A DNA stretch of 36,832 nucleotides from CAZFQG01 sp964520785. Lineage in GTDB: Bacteria; Planctomycetota; Planctomycetia; Pirellulales; Thermoguttaceae. The translations under genes were made by a program, and so were the position numbers. The notes under the pieces were generated by a model, which saw only the letters and a list, made by a program, of their open reading frames with translations, had not been told where the DNA came from and ran no database searches. The stretch is from contig CAZFQG010000043.1 of assembly GCA_964520785.1 (NCBI GenBank), positions 1 to 36,832 of the forward strand, read 5' to 3'. Numbering within the stretch: the stretch's first letter is position 1; every line of letters starts with the position of its first letter. Below are positions 8,183-15,524 of the stretch, in pieces.

Positions 8183-9743
8183 TCTTTTCGTCCTTGCACA
8201 ATTTGTATTCGATACTATCGACCAGCGCAATCCAACTGGCCTCAATGATGTTCTCGCTCACGCCGACGGTTCCCCAAACGTCGTTCTCGTCCTGGCTTTC
8301 GACGATGACGCGGACACCGGCCGCCGTCGCCGCCTCGGAGTTGATCACGCGGACCTTGTAATCGACCAGGTGCATCTTGTTGAGCGTGGGGAAGTGCCCG
8401 TTGAGCGCCTTTCGCATGGCGGCGTCCAGGGCGTTCACCGGACCATCCCCCTCCGCCACCTCGTGGCGGATTTCGTCGCCGACGCGGATCTTTACCGTCG
8501 CTTCCGTACGGACGCGGTCCCGCTCGTCCACCTCGACGTTGACGTGGTAATTCAACCGGTCGAAATGGGGCCGGAATTCGTTCGCGCATTTTTTCACCAA
8601 AAGGTCGAACGATCCGTCCGCCGCCTCGAATTGATAACCGGCGTTCTCCATGGAAACGACCCTCGCCAGGATTCTATCCATCAACTCGGTATCGTCGGCG
8701 ATATCGTGGTTCTTGGTAAGCTTGACGATGTTCGCCCTGCCGGAAAGCTCGCTGACGAGAATCCGCCGCTCGTTCCCGACCAGCGAAGGATCCATGTGTT
8801 CGTAGCTCGACGCCACTCGGGCGACGCCGCTAACGTGCATTCCCCCCTTGTGGGCGAAGGCACTCTTGCCGACGAACGGCTGGCCGGCACGGAAATTCAT
8901 GTTCACGATCTCGTAAACGAACCGCGAGAGTTCCGTCAGGTGGGCGAGCCGCTCGGGGTCGATCACTTCATAACCGGGTTTCTTGAAGCCCAGGTTCCCG
9001 ATGACGGAAATCAAATCGGCGTTGCCGCACCGCTCTCCGAAACCGTTGACAGTCCCCTGGACCTGCGCGGCGCCGGCTTCGACGGCGGCAAGCGAGTTGG
9101 CCACCGCCAGGTCGCAGTCGTTGTGGCAGTGAATGCCGACCGGAACGTTCACTTGGGCGACCACCTTGGCGACGATCTCGGAGATTTCGTCCGGCATACA
9201 CCCCCCGTTGGTATCACACAAGACGATTCGCGCAGCGCCGGCTTCACTCGCCGCCACGATCGCCTCCAGGGTGTATTCGGCGTCGTTCTTGTATCCGTCG
9301 AAGAAATGTTCCGCGTCGAAGACGACCTCGCGGCCGGCCGCCTTTAAGAACCGGATACTGTCGGAGATCATTCCCAGGTTTTCCGAAAGACTCGTGCGGA
9401 GCACCTCGCTGACCTGGAACGCGGAGCTCTTCCCCACGACCGTGATGACCACGGCGCCGGAGTCGACCAGCGCCTTCAGCCCGGCGTCGTCTTCCGGAGC
9501 GATTCCCTTGCGCCGGGTCATACCGAACGCGGCCACTTTGATCCGCTTCAGGTCGAGGTCTTGCACGCGCCGGAAGAACTGGGCGTCCTTTTCGTTGGAC
9601 AGGGGATATCCCCCTTCGATGTAATCGAAGCCCATGTCGTCGAGCCGTTCGGCCAAGGCCAGCTTGTCCTGAAGCGAAAAGCTGATGCCTTCCGCCTGCG
9701 AACCGTCGCGAAGGGTCGTGTCATAGATTTCGATGCGTCGCAT
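8166..9743 (-). CDS. cimA: (R)-citramalate synthase
   Basis: Condenses acetyl-CoA with pyruvate to give citramalate, the first step of the threonine-independent route to 2-oxobutyrate and isoleucine. The 525-residue protein opens with IEIYDTTLRDGSQAEG, the DRE-TIM metallolyase active-site signature, followed by DYIEGGYPLSN, typical of CimA. HCHNDCDLA supplies metal ligands and ERCGNADL follows. The C-terminal third is a LeuA-type allosteric dimer domain (GDGPVNALDAAMRKAL, NSEAATAAGVRVIVES), which in relatives binds isoleucine or leucine for feedback inhibition. The DTTLRDGSQAEG sequence favours CimA over isopropylmalate synthase. ATG at 9743 is preferred; TTG at 9764 is possible. It is the first structural gene after the Ile/Val leader peptide and terminator, and it overlaps valS by 17 bases. 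Confidence 0.92.
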   Translation of the reverse strand: MRRIEIYDTTLRDGSQAEGISFSLQDKLALAERLDDMGFDYIEGGYPLSNEKDAQFFRRVQDLDLKRIKVAAFGMTRRKGIAPEDDAGLKALVDSGAVVITVVGKSSAFQVSEVLRTSLSENLGMISDSIRFLKAAGREVVFDAEHFFDGYKNDAEYTLEAIVAASEAGAARIVLCDTNGGCMPDEISEIVAKVVAQVNVPVGIHCHNDCDLAVANSLAAVEAGAAQVQGTVNGFGERCGNADLISVIGNLGFKKPGYEVIDPERLAHLTELSRFVYEIVNMNFRAGQPFVGKSAFAHKGGMHVSGVARVASSYEHMDPSLVGNERRILVSELSGRANIVKLTKNHDIADDTELMDRILARVVSMENAGYQFEAADGSFDLLVKKCANEFRPHFDRLNYHVNVEVDERDRVRTEATVKIRVGDEIRHEVAEGDGPVNALDAAMRKALNGHFPTLNKMHLVDYKVRVINSEAATAAGVRVIVESQDENDVWGTVGVSENIIEASWIALVDSIEYKLCKDEKNAPCE

Positions 9744-9787
9744 TACCAGCGTGTCTTCCCTCAAACCGGGAAATGAAGCCGTGAAAC

Positions 9788-9821
9788 AAAAAAAGCCCTG
9801 AGATCGAGCGACCTCAGGGCT
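9788..9821 (-). terminator. Intrinsic terminator in the cimA leader (attenuator)
   Basis: On the minus strand AGCCCTGAG (9821-9813) and CTCAGGGCT (9802-9794) form a perfect nine-base stem around a 10-base loop, followed directly by a run of T (9794-9788). It lies about 30 bases after the stop of the leader peptide and about 45 bases before the cimA start, so it would stop transcription before cimA and valS. Upstream sequences CAGGG (9847-9843) and AGGGC (9853-9849) can pair with its 5' arm, offering an alternative antiterminator. Confidence 0.85.
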
Positions 9822-9851
9822 GGGGTGCTTAAGGGGTGAACTCCCTGTGCC

Positions 9852-9950
9852 CTAGGGCCGCCGGTTCCGAATAATAACCACGACAATCCCAGCGACGCTG
9901 ATCGCGCCGAGGAACGGTCGGGCAGTCGGAACAAAATGGGCCAAGGGCAT
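9852..9950 (-). CDS. Ile/Val-rich leader peptide controlling cimA-valS
   Basis: A 32-codon open frame between the promoter and the terminator. It begins ATG CCC TTG GCC and its second half reads GAISVAGIVVVIIRNRRP before TAG. Codons 22-27 (9887-9870) are Ile-Val-Val-Val-Ile-Ile (ATT GTC GTG GTT ATT ATT), the arrangement seen in ilv-type attenuator peptides of enterobacteria. An in-frame TGA lies two codons upstream, so the ATG at 9950 is the first possible start. A weak GAGAG lies directly before it. The inferred role is a sensor: when charged Val- or Ile-tRNA is scarce, ribosomes would stall at this run and favour antitermination of the downstream hairpin. The peptide itself needs no function. 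The frame is far too short to be noticed by usual length cut-offs. Confidence 0.8.
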   Translation of the reverse strand: MPLAHFVPTARPFLGAISVAGIVVVIIRNRRP

Positions 9951-10007
9951 CTCTCAATCCGCCGCGGCGGACCCACGATAAGGGGGAGATTTCAGTAAAG
10001 ACATACA

Positions 10008-10036
10008 AATATAGGGGAAGGTTCGGGTCGTGTCAA
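10008..10036 (-). promoter_or_regulatory. Strong sigma70-type promoter of the cimA-valS operon
   Basis: On the minus strand a perfect TTGACA (10036-10031) is followed after 17 bases by TATATT (10013-10008). Transcription would begin near 10001, giving a leader of about 250 bases that contains the Ile/Val peptide and the terminator. It is the best promoter match in the window. Confidence 0.8.
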
Positions 10037-10421
10037 CGGCCCGTAACGGAAAACGCCCAGAAAGATTGTCTTCCGCGCGACGTCCTATGCTTTCGTGGAC
10101 CTTTTGGACCCGGAGGGATCCCGGTCAATATACCCACTCGTCTGGGGGGCATACCGCTTCAGCCCCAGATTCGGGATCAAAGCCTATCGTTGAGCTGCCG
10201 GAAGTCAAATCGGCAACCGGCAGTGCCGCCTGGACCGAAACAGGCGATGCGGCTCCCAAAAAGCATGGCCGAAGGAAGACCGATGCGTTGCTGCGTTTGC
10301 GAAAATCGAGTCCCGCTTTGCCAACGCTGGGCATCGCTGTCCACAGACCCGCCGGCGATGGGGATTCCTTCTAGCGGCCCCGCCGCGTTCACGCCGCGCA
10401 CCTCCCCTCAGCGGTCCATTG
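10037..10421. other. Gene-free stretch between the cimA promoter and the blaI operators
   Basis: About 385 bases with no convincing gene on either strand: the open frames present (for example 10030-10374 on the plus strand) have no family resemblance and no ribosome-binding site. I see no tRNA, riboswitch or strong terminator here. Confidence 0.5.
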
Positions 10422-10496
10422 GCGAATTCGTTCGCTTTTCGCCCTTGCCTTGGCGAATTCATTCGCTATAATGCGATCAGTGGCGAAAGGTTTCGC
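10422..10496 (+). promoter_or_regulatory. Three BlaI-type operators around the blaI promoter
   Basis: Three copies of the dyad GCGAA-N4-TTCGC lie at 10422-10435, 10453-10466 and 10483-10496. Their starts are 31 and 30 bases apart, about three helical turns, so repressor dimers would line up on one face of the DNA. A perfect TATAAT (10467-10472) abuts the second copy, and a weak TTGCCT (10445-10450) serves as -35 box with a 16-base spacer. The second operator thus fills the core promoter and the third covers the transcription start. The expected ligand is the BlaI-family repressor encoded directly downstream, which would repress its own operon. Confidence 0.8.
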
Positions 10497-10527
10497 TATC
10501 CGTCCCCGCAAACAAGGGAGGTTTGTC

Positions 10528-10917
10528 ATGCCCCGTCCGGCCTCGTCGCAACCGACGGAAGTCGAGCTGCAAATTCTGCGTATTCTCTGGGAACAAGGGC
10601 CCTCCACGGCCCGGCAGGTTCATAACCGGCTCGCCCAAGACCGTGATACCAACTACTCGACGACCGTGAAGATGCTCTCGGTCATGCTCGACAAGGGGCT
10701 GGTCAAGCGGGACGAGACGGTGCGGCCGCAGGTCTTCCGCCCGGCCGATTCGCAAGAGCGGACGCAACAGCGGATGCTGGGGGACCTGATCCACAAGGCG
10801 TTCGACGGGTCGGCGGGAAGCCTTGTCCTGCAAGCACTTTCGTCGCAAAAGGCGTCGCCGGAAGAGCTGGCGGAAATCCGCCGGCTGCTCAACGAACTGG
10901 AGGGAGGGGAACAATGA
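10528..10917 (+). CDS. blaI: BlaI/MecI-family transcriptional repressor
   Basis: A 129-residue winged-helix repressor. The core reads TEVELQILRILWEQGPSTAR, then YSTTVKMLSVMLDKGLVKR, the recognition-helix and wing region typical of BlaI, CopY and MecI. The C-terminal half is the dimerisation part and carries the usual cleavage region of the family. ATG at 10528 is chosen because AAGGGAGG sits six bases upstream; the frame is open further left but would run through the operators. In the classic system the partner M56 metallopeptidase senses a signal across the membrane and triggers loss of the repressor. Here the partner gene overlaps by four bases (ATGA), so the pair is translationally coupled. 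Planctomycetes often use such pairs for purposes other than beta-lactam resistance, and no beta-lactamase is visible. Confidence 0.9.
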   Translation: MPRPASSQPTEVELQILRILWEQGPSTARQVHNRLAQDRDTNYSTTVKMLSVMLDKGLVKRDETVRPQVFRPADSQERTQQRMLGDLIHKAFDGSAGSLVLQALSSQKASPEELAEIRRLLNELEGGEQ

Positions 10918-13900
10918 CACACTTCACGGACTTTCTGACAACGTGCCTCCAGACCGGTTGGGCCGAGCGGACGGGCTGGACGCTGGTCCATTCGCTGTGG
11001 CAGATTGCGGCGATTACCGGTGTTTATGCGTTCCTTATACTCCTGTTGCGAAATCGCTCGGCGTCGGCTCGATATGTGGTCGGGTGCGTGGCGATGGGGG
11101 CGATGCTGGTGCTTCCGGCGGTGACGTACGTCGTACTGCCGACGTCGACGGTGCCGGAGTTGGAGGCACTCTCGGATTCGACGTCCGTCGCCGCGACGCC
11201 TTTGCCCAAACCGTCAAGAATGCCACGAGAATTCACCTTCGCGGAACCCGAGGCCATCGCCGTCGATCCTCCCGCCGCGGCTCCTATCCTTGCTGAGGAC
11301 GAGGCCCCGACGTTCATGGCGACGCTGTCCTCCTCATTACAGCACTGGACGCCCTGGATCACGGCTGCGTGGCTGATCGGCGTCCTGCTTCTCTCGTTTC
11401 GCCCCCTCTGGGGATGGCTGCACGTTCGCCGACTGAAACACCACGGCCTCGTGCCCCTCTCCGATCCCCTCCAAGAGATTTGCGGAAACCTGGCGACCCG
11501 GCTCGGCGTCCGCCGGGCGGTCGAATTCGCCCAGTCGGCGTTCGTTGAAGTACCGACCGTCGTCGGCTATTTGAAACCGATGGTATTGCTGCCCGCCTCG
11601 GCCCTCTCCGGGCTGAGCACGTCGCAGATCGAACTGATCCTCGCCCACGAGTTGGCCCACGTCCGCCGCCACGATTACCTCGTCAATCTTGTCCAAACGG
11701 TCGTCGAATCGCTCCTGTTCTACCACCCGGGCATGTGGTGGGTCTCCAGCCAAATCCGCCGCGAGCGGGAGAACTGTTGCGACGACATGGCCCTCGCCCT
11801 CGGCGGCTCTCGGGCGGACTACGTGAAGGCGCTGGCCCAACTCGAAGAGCGGCGATCCGTCCCCGCGGCGGCCCTGGCCGCGTCCGGCGGATCGCTCCTG
11901 CCGCGGGCGCGGCGACTCCTCGGTCAGCCACAGGGTGGATTCGGCTATCGGCACGCCACGGCCTGGCTGGCGGGGTTGGTGACGATCGGGCTGGTGGCGG
12001 CGGTGCTTGCCATGAACGGGGTAGCTCAGGGGGACGTTAAAGGCGCGGCAAAGGAAAAGGGCAACCCGGGTGAGGCGGCGGTCGCCGACGCGAAAGATAC
12101 CCGGACGGGAACGAATGAACCGACGCTCTCGATCATCGACACGTCAGGCAAGCCGATCGCGGGGGCGCGTGTCCGGTTTAACAAGATGGTTCCCATCAAT
12201 ATAGGTGGGCGCCTCGATGAAGCCCTTGACAAATTGGCCACCATTGGAAACGGCGTGAGCGACGCCGGCGGCCGCGTGGCGATCCCCGCCGTCACCGATC
12301 CGGAAGTCACGGGCCTTTATGCTTCTAGTGTCGAGGCCCCGGGGTATGTTTCACGCGGAATTCTTCACAGTCACGGTTGTGCCATCCAGCGGAGACGGAA
12401 CGGCAGGTGGAGTGACGGCAGCGTTGTCCTTCTCAAGAGCGGCGTTGTCAAAGGCCGGGTGCTCGGACCCGACGGCAAACCGCTTGCCGGTGCACCGTTG
12501 TCCATAACGACCTCATGCGAGTATTCCGACTATTGGCACGGGCCCGGCGAGGTTCCCAATAGCGCTTCGTTTTTCATCCCCAATCACTTTCGTGCCGTGT
12601 CGGACGAAAATGGGGAGTTCCGGTTCGAAGACGTTCCCCCCGGGAAACTGTATGTCTTTTACCCTTGGATCGGGCCGACACGGGGCATCGAGGGCGGCAA
12701 GTGGACGAAATGGACCAAGCCCGGCGAGCAGTATCCACTACCACCGGTCACCGATCGCGGGTGGGTGAAGTCCATCGAACTCGACGAAGGCGAGCGCGCG
12801 GAAGACGTCGTTGTCGATCTGTCAGCGTCGTCCGCCGCAGTCGACGGACAAGTGATTGATCCGTCTGGCCGGCCGGTCGCGAACGCGTCGGTGCGCGCGG
12901 TTTGGAAGTGCGACGGACTCTGCTGGATTTCCTTCCCCGATTCCCTCAAGGGAGGACGCGCCAAGACCGACGCCGAGGGACGTTTCCATCTGACCGGGTT
13001 GCCGCCGGGTGCAGTGGCCGTCGCTTCAGAACACCCAGACCTGGAATCTCCGAAAGACCCCGTTGCGGTGGAGCTGGAGTCGGGAAAGACCGGCCGGGCT
13101 TGGGTCGTCATGACGCGCAACCCGAAGGCAGAAACGTCGGCAGGCCGACCGCCCGCCGACGAAGACCCCGCTTCCCGTGCCACCAAAATAGTCTGGGACA
13201 AACCCCGAGGCGGCTGGCAGGCCGGCGCGAAGCTGATTTCGACCACCGACAAAGTTCAGCCGGGTGATCCGGTCGTGGTGCAACTGTTACTCAAGAATGT
13301 GAAGGATGAGAGCCGGACCATAGTGCTACAGGAGTGTCATAACAGACACCCGACGCTTGGCGCGGACGGCCGTATCACCATGAACATCGACGCCGATGAC
13401 GCACAGGTTGAACTTGGTGCGGACGTAAGCATCAGCATGAACATCTCCGGCAATGATTCAAACCGGCGCCGGCACGTCATCGCGGCGGACGCCGTCCTGG
13501 CAGAGCCCCGATATAGGGTCGTCCTCAATACCGAGGGGATGCTGCCCGGAGAGTATTGGGTCGACCCTCATCCTGCCTTCTGGAAATTGGATGAGAACGA
13601 TCCGGGCAGAGCGACCGGGATTGGGGGGAAGACGCCGGTTCGTTTCACGCTGGGCGATCCTGGGTCGGTGAAGTTTACACAGCCGCCTACGGAGGAAGAC
13701 ACGGCCAAGCGAATCTACTGGGGTAAACCCGTTTCGGGACTGATCGTCGGAATGCGGCTGCCGCGGAGGCCCAAGCAATGGCGGGCCGGCTCGCAGGTCG
13801 GGGGGGAGATGCTCGTTCGAAACGTGAGTGACCGCGCAATTCGGCTTGAGTACGAGGCACCGCCGTCGGGTGGAACGCTGGTGCATCAAATCAGCGATGG

Positions 13901-14735
13901 GAAGCTTGTGTCGCTCGCCCTTGAATCGCGTCACATTACCCCCTTAAGAGTGCGCCCGGATTTTACGCGTACACTCACGCTGCAACCGGGCGAGCAGGCG
14001 CTCGTCGCGAAAAACGCCAGCGCGACGGGCGTCGGAGTTCGCAGAAATGAGTCCGACGAAACCCGATTCACATGGACCGCCTATCTTACCGCCCGACAAA
14101 AGGACATTCCCGATCTGACGATGGTGATCGGAAGCGGAGCCGTGCCGTTTGAGATCGCAGGCGGTGACGATGGACCATCCGACGACGCCCCGGCGCCGGA
14201 ACAGCCGGACGCCCCTTCCGGCGAGAGCGAAGCAAAGACCGCCGCGGATCAATCCGACCTCGACGCCATGCGTGCCTACGCGAAGGCCCTGGCGGCCGGC
14301 GATTTCGAGACGCTCGAGAAAACGTGGGAGTTCCAGGACGACTTGGACCGGCAATTCGCGGAGAAACTCGCTAGGATGTTCGCGAAGGCGAAGGACATGC
14401 GGGTTGACCTCGTTTCCATGCAACGTCTGGGTGAGGATGCGCTCTTTGCCTGTTTCCTGATGCGCGGCGGTCCGGAGCGGTTCGCCGGCGGGCCGGCGCC
14501 CCTCTTCAGGACATTCCAGCGCAAGGACGGCCGGTGGCGGTGCTCGCCGCCGGGGGATCTCCGTTCGATGCTGGGCGCGCGAACCATGGCAGTCGACCGC
14601 ATCGGACGCCGGGCGCTCTCGCAGCACGTCATCGCCCTGCGGCTTGGACCGATGGACGCGGAGTCTCAGATTGCCCGGATCAAGGCCCAGGCGGAGGCCT
14701 TTGCCCGGCTGGCCGGTCCGCCATACAACCTATAA
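10914..14735 (+). CDS. M56 (BlaR1-type) membrane metallopeptidase with large regulatory-repeat extension
   Basis: 1273 residues up to the first stop. The N-terminal 390 residues form the sensor peptidase: hydrophobic segments near residues 25-45, 55-80 and 140-165, then the zinc motif AHELAHVRRHD (His 245, Glu 246, His 249), ERENCCDD as the downstream ligand region, and a last membrane segment around 345-365. The remainder should lie outside the cytoplasm. Three carboxypeptidase-regulatory-like beta domains start near residues 402, 509 and 645 (each with DxSGKPIAGA-like sequence). Two tandem copies of an unnamed domain start near 757 (KIVWDKPRGG) and 930 (KRIYWGKPVSG). An NTF2-like region follows near 1113-1220. 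In the classic system signal binding activates the peptidase and derepresses blaI. The frame continues after TAA (14733-14735), so the protein may be truncated. Confidence 0.88.
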   Translation: MTHFTDFLTTCLQTGWAERTGWTLVHSLWQIAAITGVYAFLILLLRNRSASARYVVGCVAMGAMLVLPAVTYVVLPTSTVPELEALSDSTSVAATPLPKPSRMPREFTFAEPEAIAVDPPAAAPILAEDEAPTFMATLSSSLQHWTPWITAAWLIGVLLLSFRPLWGWLHVRRLKHHGLVPLSDPLQEICGNLATRLGVRRAVEFAQSAFVEVPTVVGYLKPMVLLPASALSGLSTSQIELILAHELAHVRRHDYLVNLVQTVVESLLFYHPGMWWVSSQIRRERENCCDDMALALGGSRADYVKALAQLEERRSVPAAALAASGGSLLPRARRLLGQPQGGFGYRHATAWLAGLVTIGLVAAVLAMNGVAQGDVKGAAKEKGNPGEAAVADAKDTRTGTNEPTLSIIDTSGKPIAGARVRFNKMVPINIGGRLDEALDKLATIGNGVSDAGGRVAIPAVTDPEVTGLYASSVEAPGYVSRGILHSHGCAIQRRRNGRWSDGSVVLLKSGVVKGRVLGPDGKPLAGAPLSITTSCEYSDYWHGPGEVPNSASFFIPNHFRAVSDENGEFRFEDVPPGKLYVFYPWIGPTRGIEGGKWTKWTKPGEQYPLPPVTDRGWVKSIELDEGERAEDVVVDLSASSAAVDGQVIDPSGRPVANASVRAVWKCDGLCWISFPDSLKGGRAKTDAEGRFHLTGLPPGAVAVASEHPDLESPKDPVAVELESGKTGRAWVVMTRNPKAETSAGRPPADEDPASRATKIVWDKPRGGWQAGAKLISTTDKVQPGDPVVVQLLLKNVKDESRTIVLQECHNRHPTLGADGRITMNIDADDAQVELGADVSISMNISGNDSNRRRHVIAADAVLAEPRYRVVLNTEGMLPGEYWVDPHPAFWKLDENDPGRATGIGGKTPVRFTLGDPGSVKFTQPPTEEDTAKRIYWGKPVSGLIVGMRLPRRPKQWRAGSQVGGEMLVRNVSDRAIRLEYEAPPSGGTLVHQISDGKLVSLALESRHITPLRVRPDFTRTLTLQPGEQALVAKNASATGVGVRRNESDETRFTWTAYLTARQKDIPDLTMVIGSGAVPFEIAGGDDGPSDDAPAPEQPDAPSGESEAKTAADQSDLDAMRAYAKALAAGDFETLEKTWEFQDDLDRQFAEKLARMFAKAKDMRVDLVSMQRLGEDALFACFLMRGGPERFAGGPAPLFRTFQRKDGRWRCSPPGDLRSMLGARTMAVDRIGRRALSQHVIALRLGPMDAESQIARIKAQAEAFARLAGPPYNL

Positions 14736-15371
14736 CAATTCGAGACGGCCGCGAAGCAACTGAAGGACCGCGCCGGGGAACAAGAGGCGGCGCTAAGAGC
14801 CGTCAAGACCAGAGACGACCTGTGGCATCTCATCGTCCGAGAAAGTGACAAGGATATGATGCCCGAGGCGGACGACTTCGTCCTGAGCTTCTATCTCGAA
14901 GCGGGAAAAGACGATCCGAAAACGCGCGAATTGTCATTCGCCGATTCGAAGGAGACCTTCCGGGCCGAACTCTTCCCCTGCCTGACCGAAGACGCGGTTC
15001 TCGAAGCCAAGGTCGTCGCGGACCCCGCCCGAAATATGCCGTCGGTCGAGGTTACGCTGACCGAAGGCGGAAAGAAGCGGTTCGCCCAGTTGACGCAAGA
15101 CGCGATCGGCAGGCGTCTGGGCATCGTCGTGGACGGCAAAGTGGTCTCGGCCCCGATCATCCGCGCTCCCATTGTGGGCGGCAAGGCACGCGTCGACGGC
15201 CATTTCACGCTGGAAGAAGCCGAAGCGATTGTAGGTCGATTGAACGCGTATCGCGAGGAGGCTCGTGAGTTTCTTGAAACGTTCGACGCGCAAAGGCAAG
15301 AGACGAATGAGCCGAGGGTCGAGCCGCAAAACTCAGGCGACAAGGCACCGGCCCGGAAAAGCACCTCCTGA
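14736..15371 (+). pseudogene. Same-frame continuation of the M56 protein, with a SecD-like head domain
   Basis: Directly after the TAA at 14733-14735 the same reading frame stays open for 211 codons. The first 40 codons, before any ATG, read as protein-like helix (FETAAKQLKDRAGEQEAALR). The rest resembles the P1 head subdomain of SecD: VEVTLTEGGKKRFAQLTQ, VVDGKVVSAPIIRAPIVGG and FTLEEAEAIVGRLN. It ends in a Lys/Pro/Ser tail. This is best explained as the C-terminal domain of the peptidase gene cut off by a nonsense change, or as a base-calling error. An alternative is reinitiation: AAGGA at 14850-14854 precedes two adjacent ATGs (14856 and 14859). There is no membrane segment in this piece, so it is not a SecD translocase subunit. 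Confidence 0.7.
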
Positions 15372-15524
15372 TTCCTCGGTTTCGCGGTCGATCGTGCCGC
15401 CGCGCCCGGCGAACGCAGATGGTTTCTTCGGTGAATCCACCGGCGAAGTGAATTCAAAGTTGCCTTTCGCTTTGCGATTTTCCCGAGCGGTTCCGTCTTG
15501 CTGGTTTCCGGTCGTGTTTCGGTC

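Noticed and set aside
5540..8248. A 902-codon plus-strand open frame
   Set aside because: It is antisense to valS, is Arg/His/Pro-rich in the way high-GC shadows are, and has no family features. The minus strand here encodes an unmistakable ValRS.
8031..9347. A 438-codon plus-strand open frame
   Set aside because: Shadow of cimA and the start of valS in a GC-rich region; its composition follows from the opposite-strand codons.
9788..10000. T-box riboswitch before cimA-valS
   Set aside because: No T-box consensus or specifier-loop layout was seen, whereas the leader peptide, Ile/Val codons and terminator fit ribosome-mediated attenuation.
10030..10374. Possible small gene on the plus strand between cimA and blaI
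   Set aside because: No ribosome-binding site, no recognisable domain and coding-unlike composition. It also starts inside the cimA promoter.
14733..14741. Programmed readthrough because TAA is followed by CAA TTC
   Set aside because: The context partly resembles a viral readthrough signal known from eukaryotic systems and is not established in bacteria. A nonsense change or sequence error is simpler.
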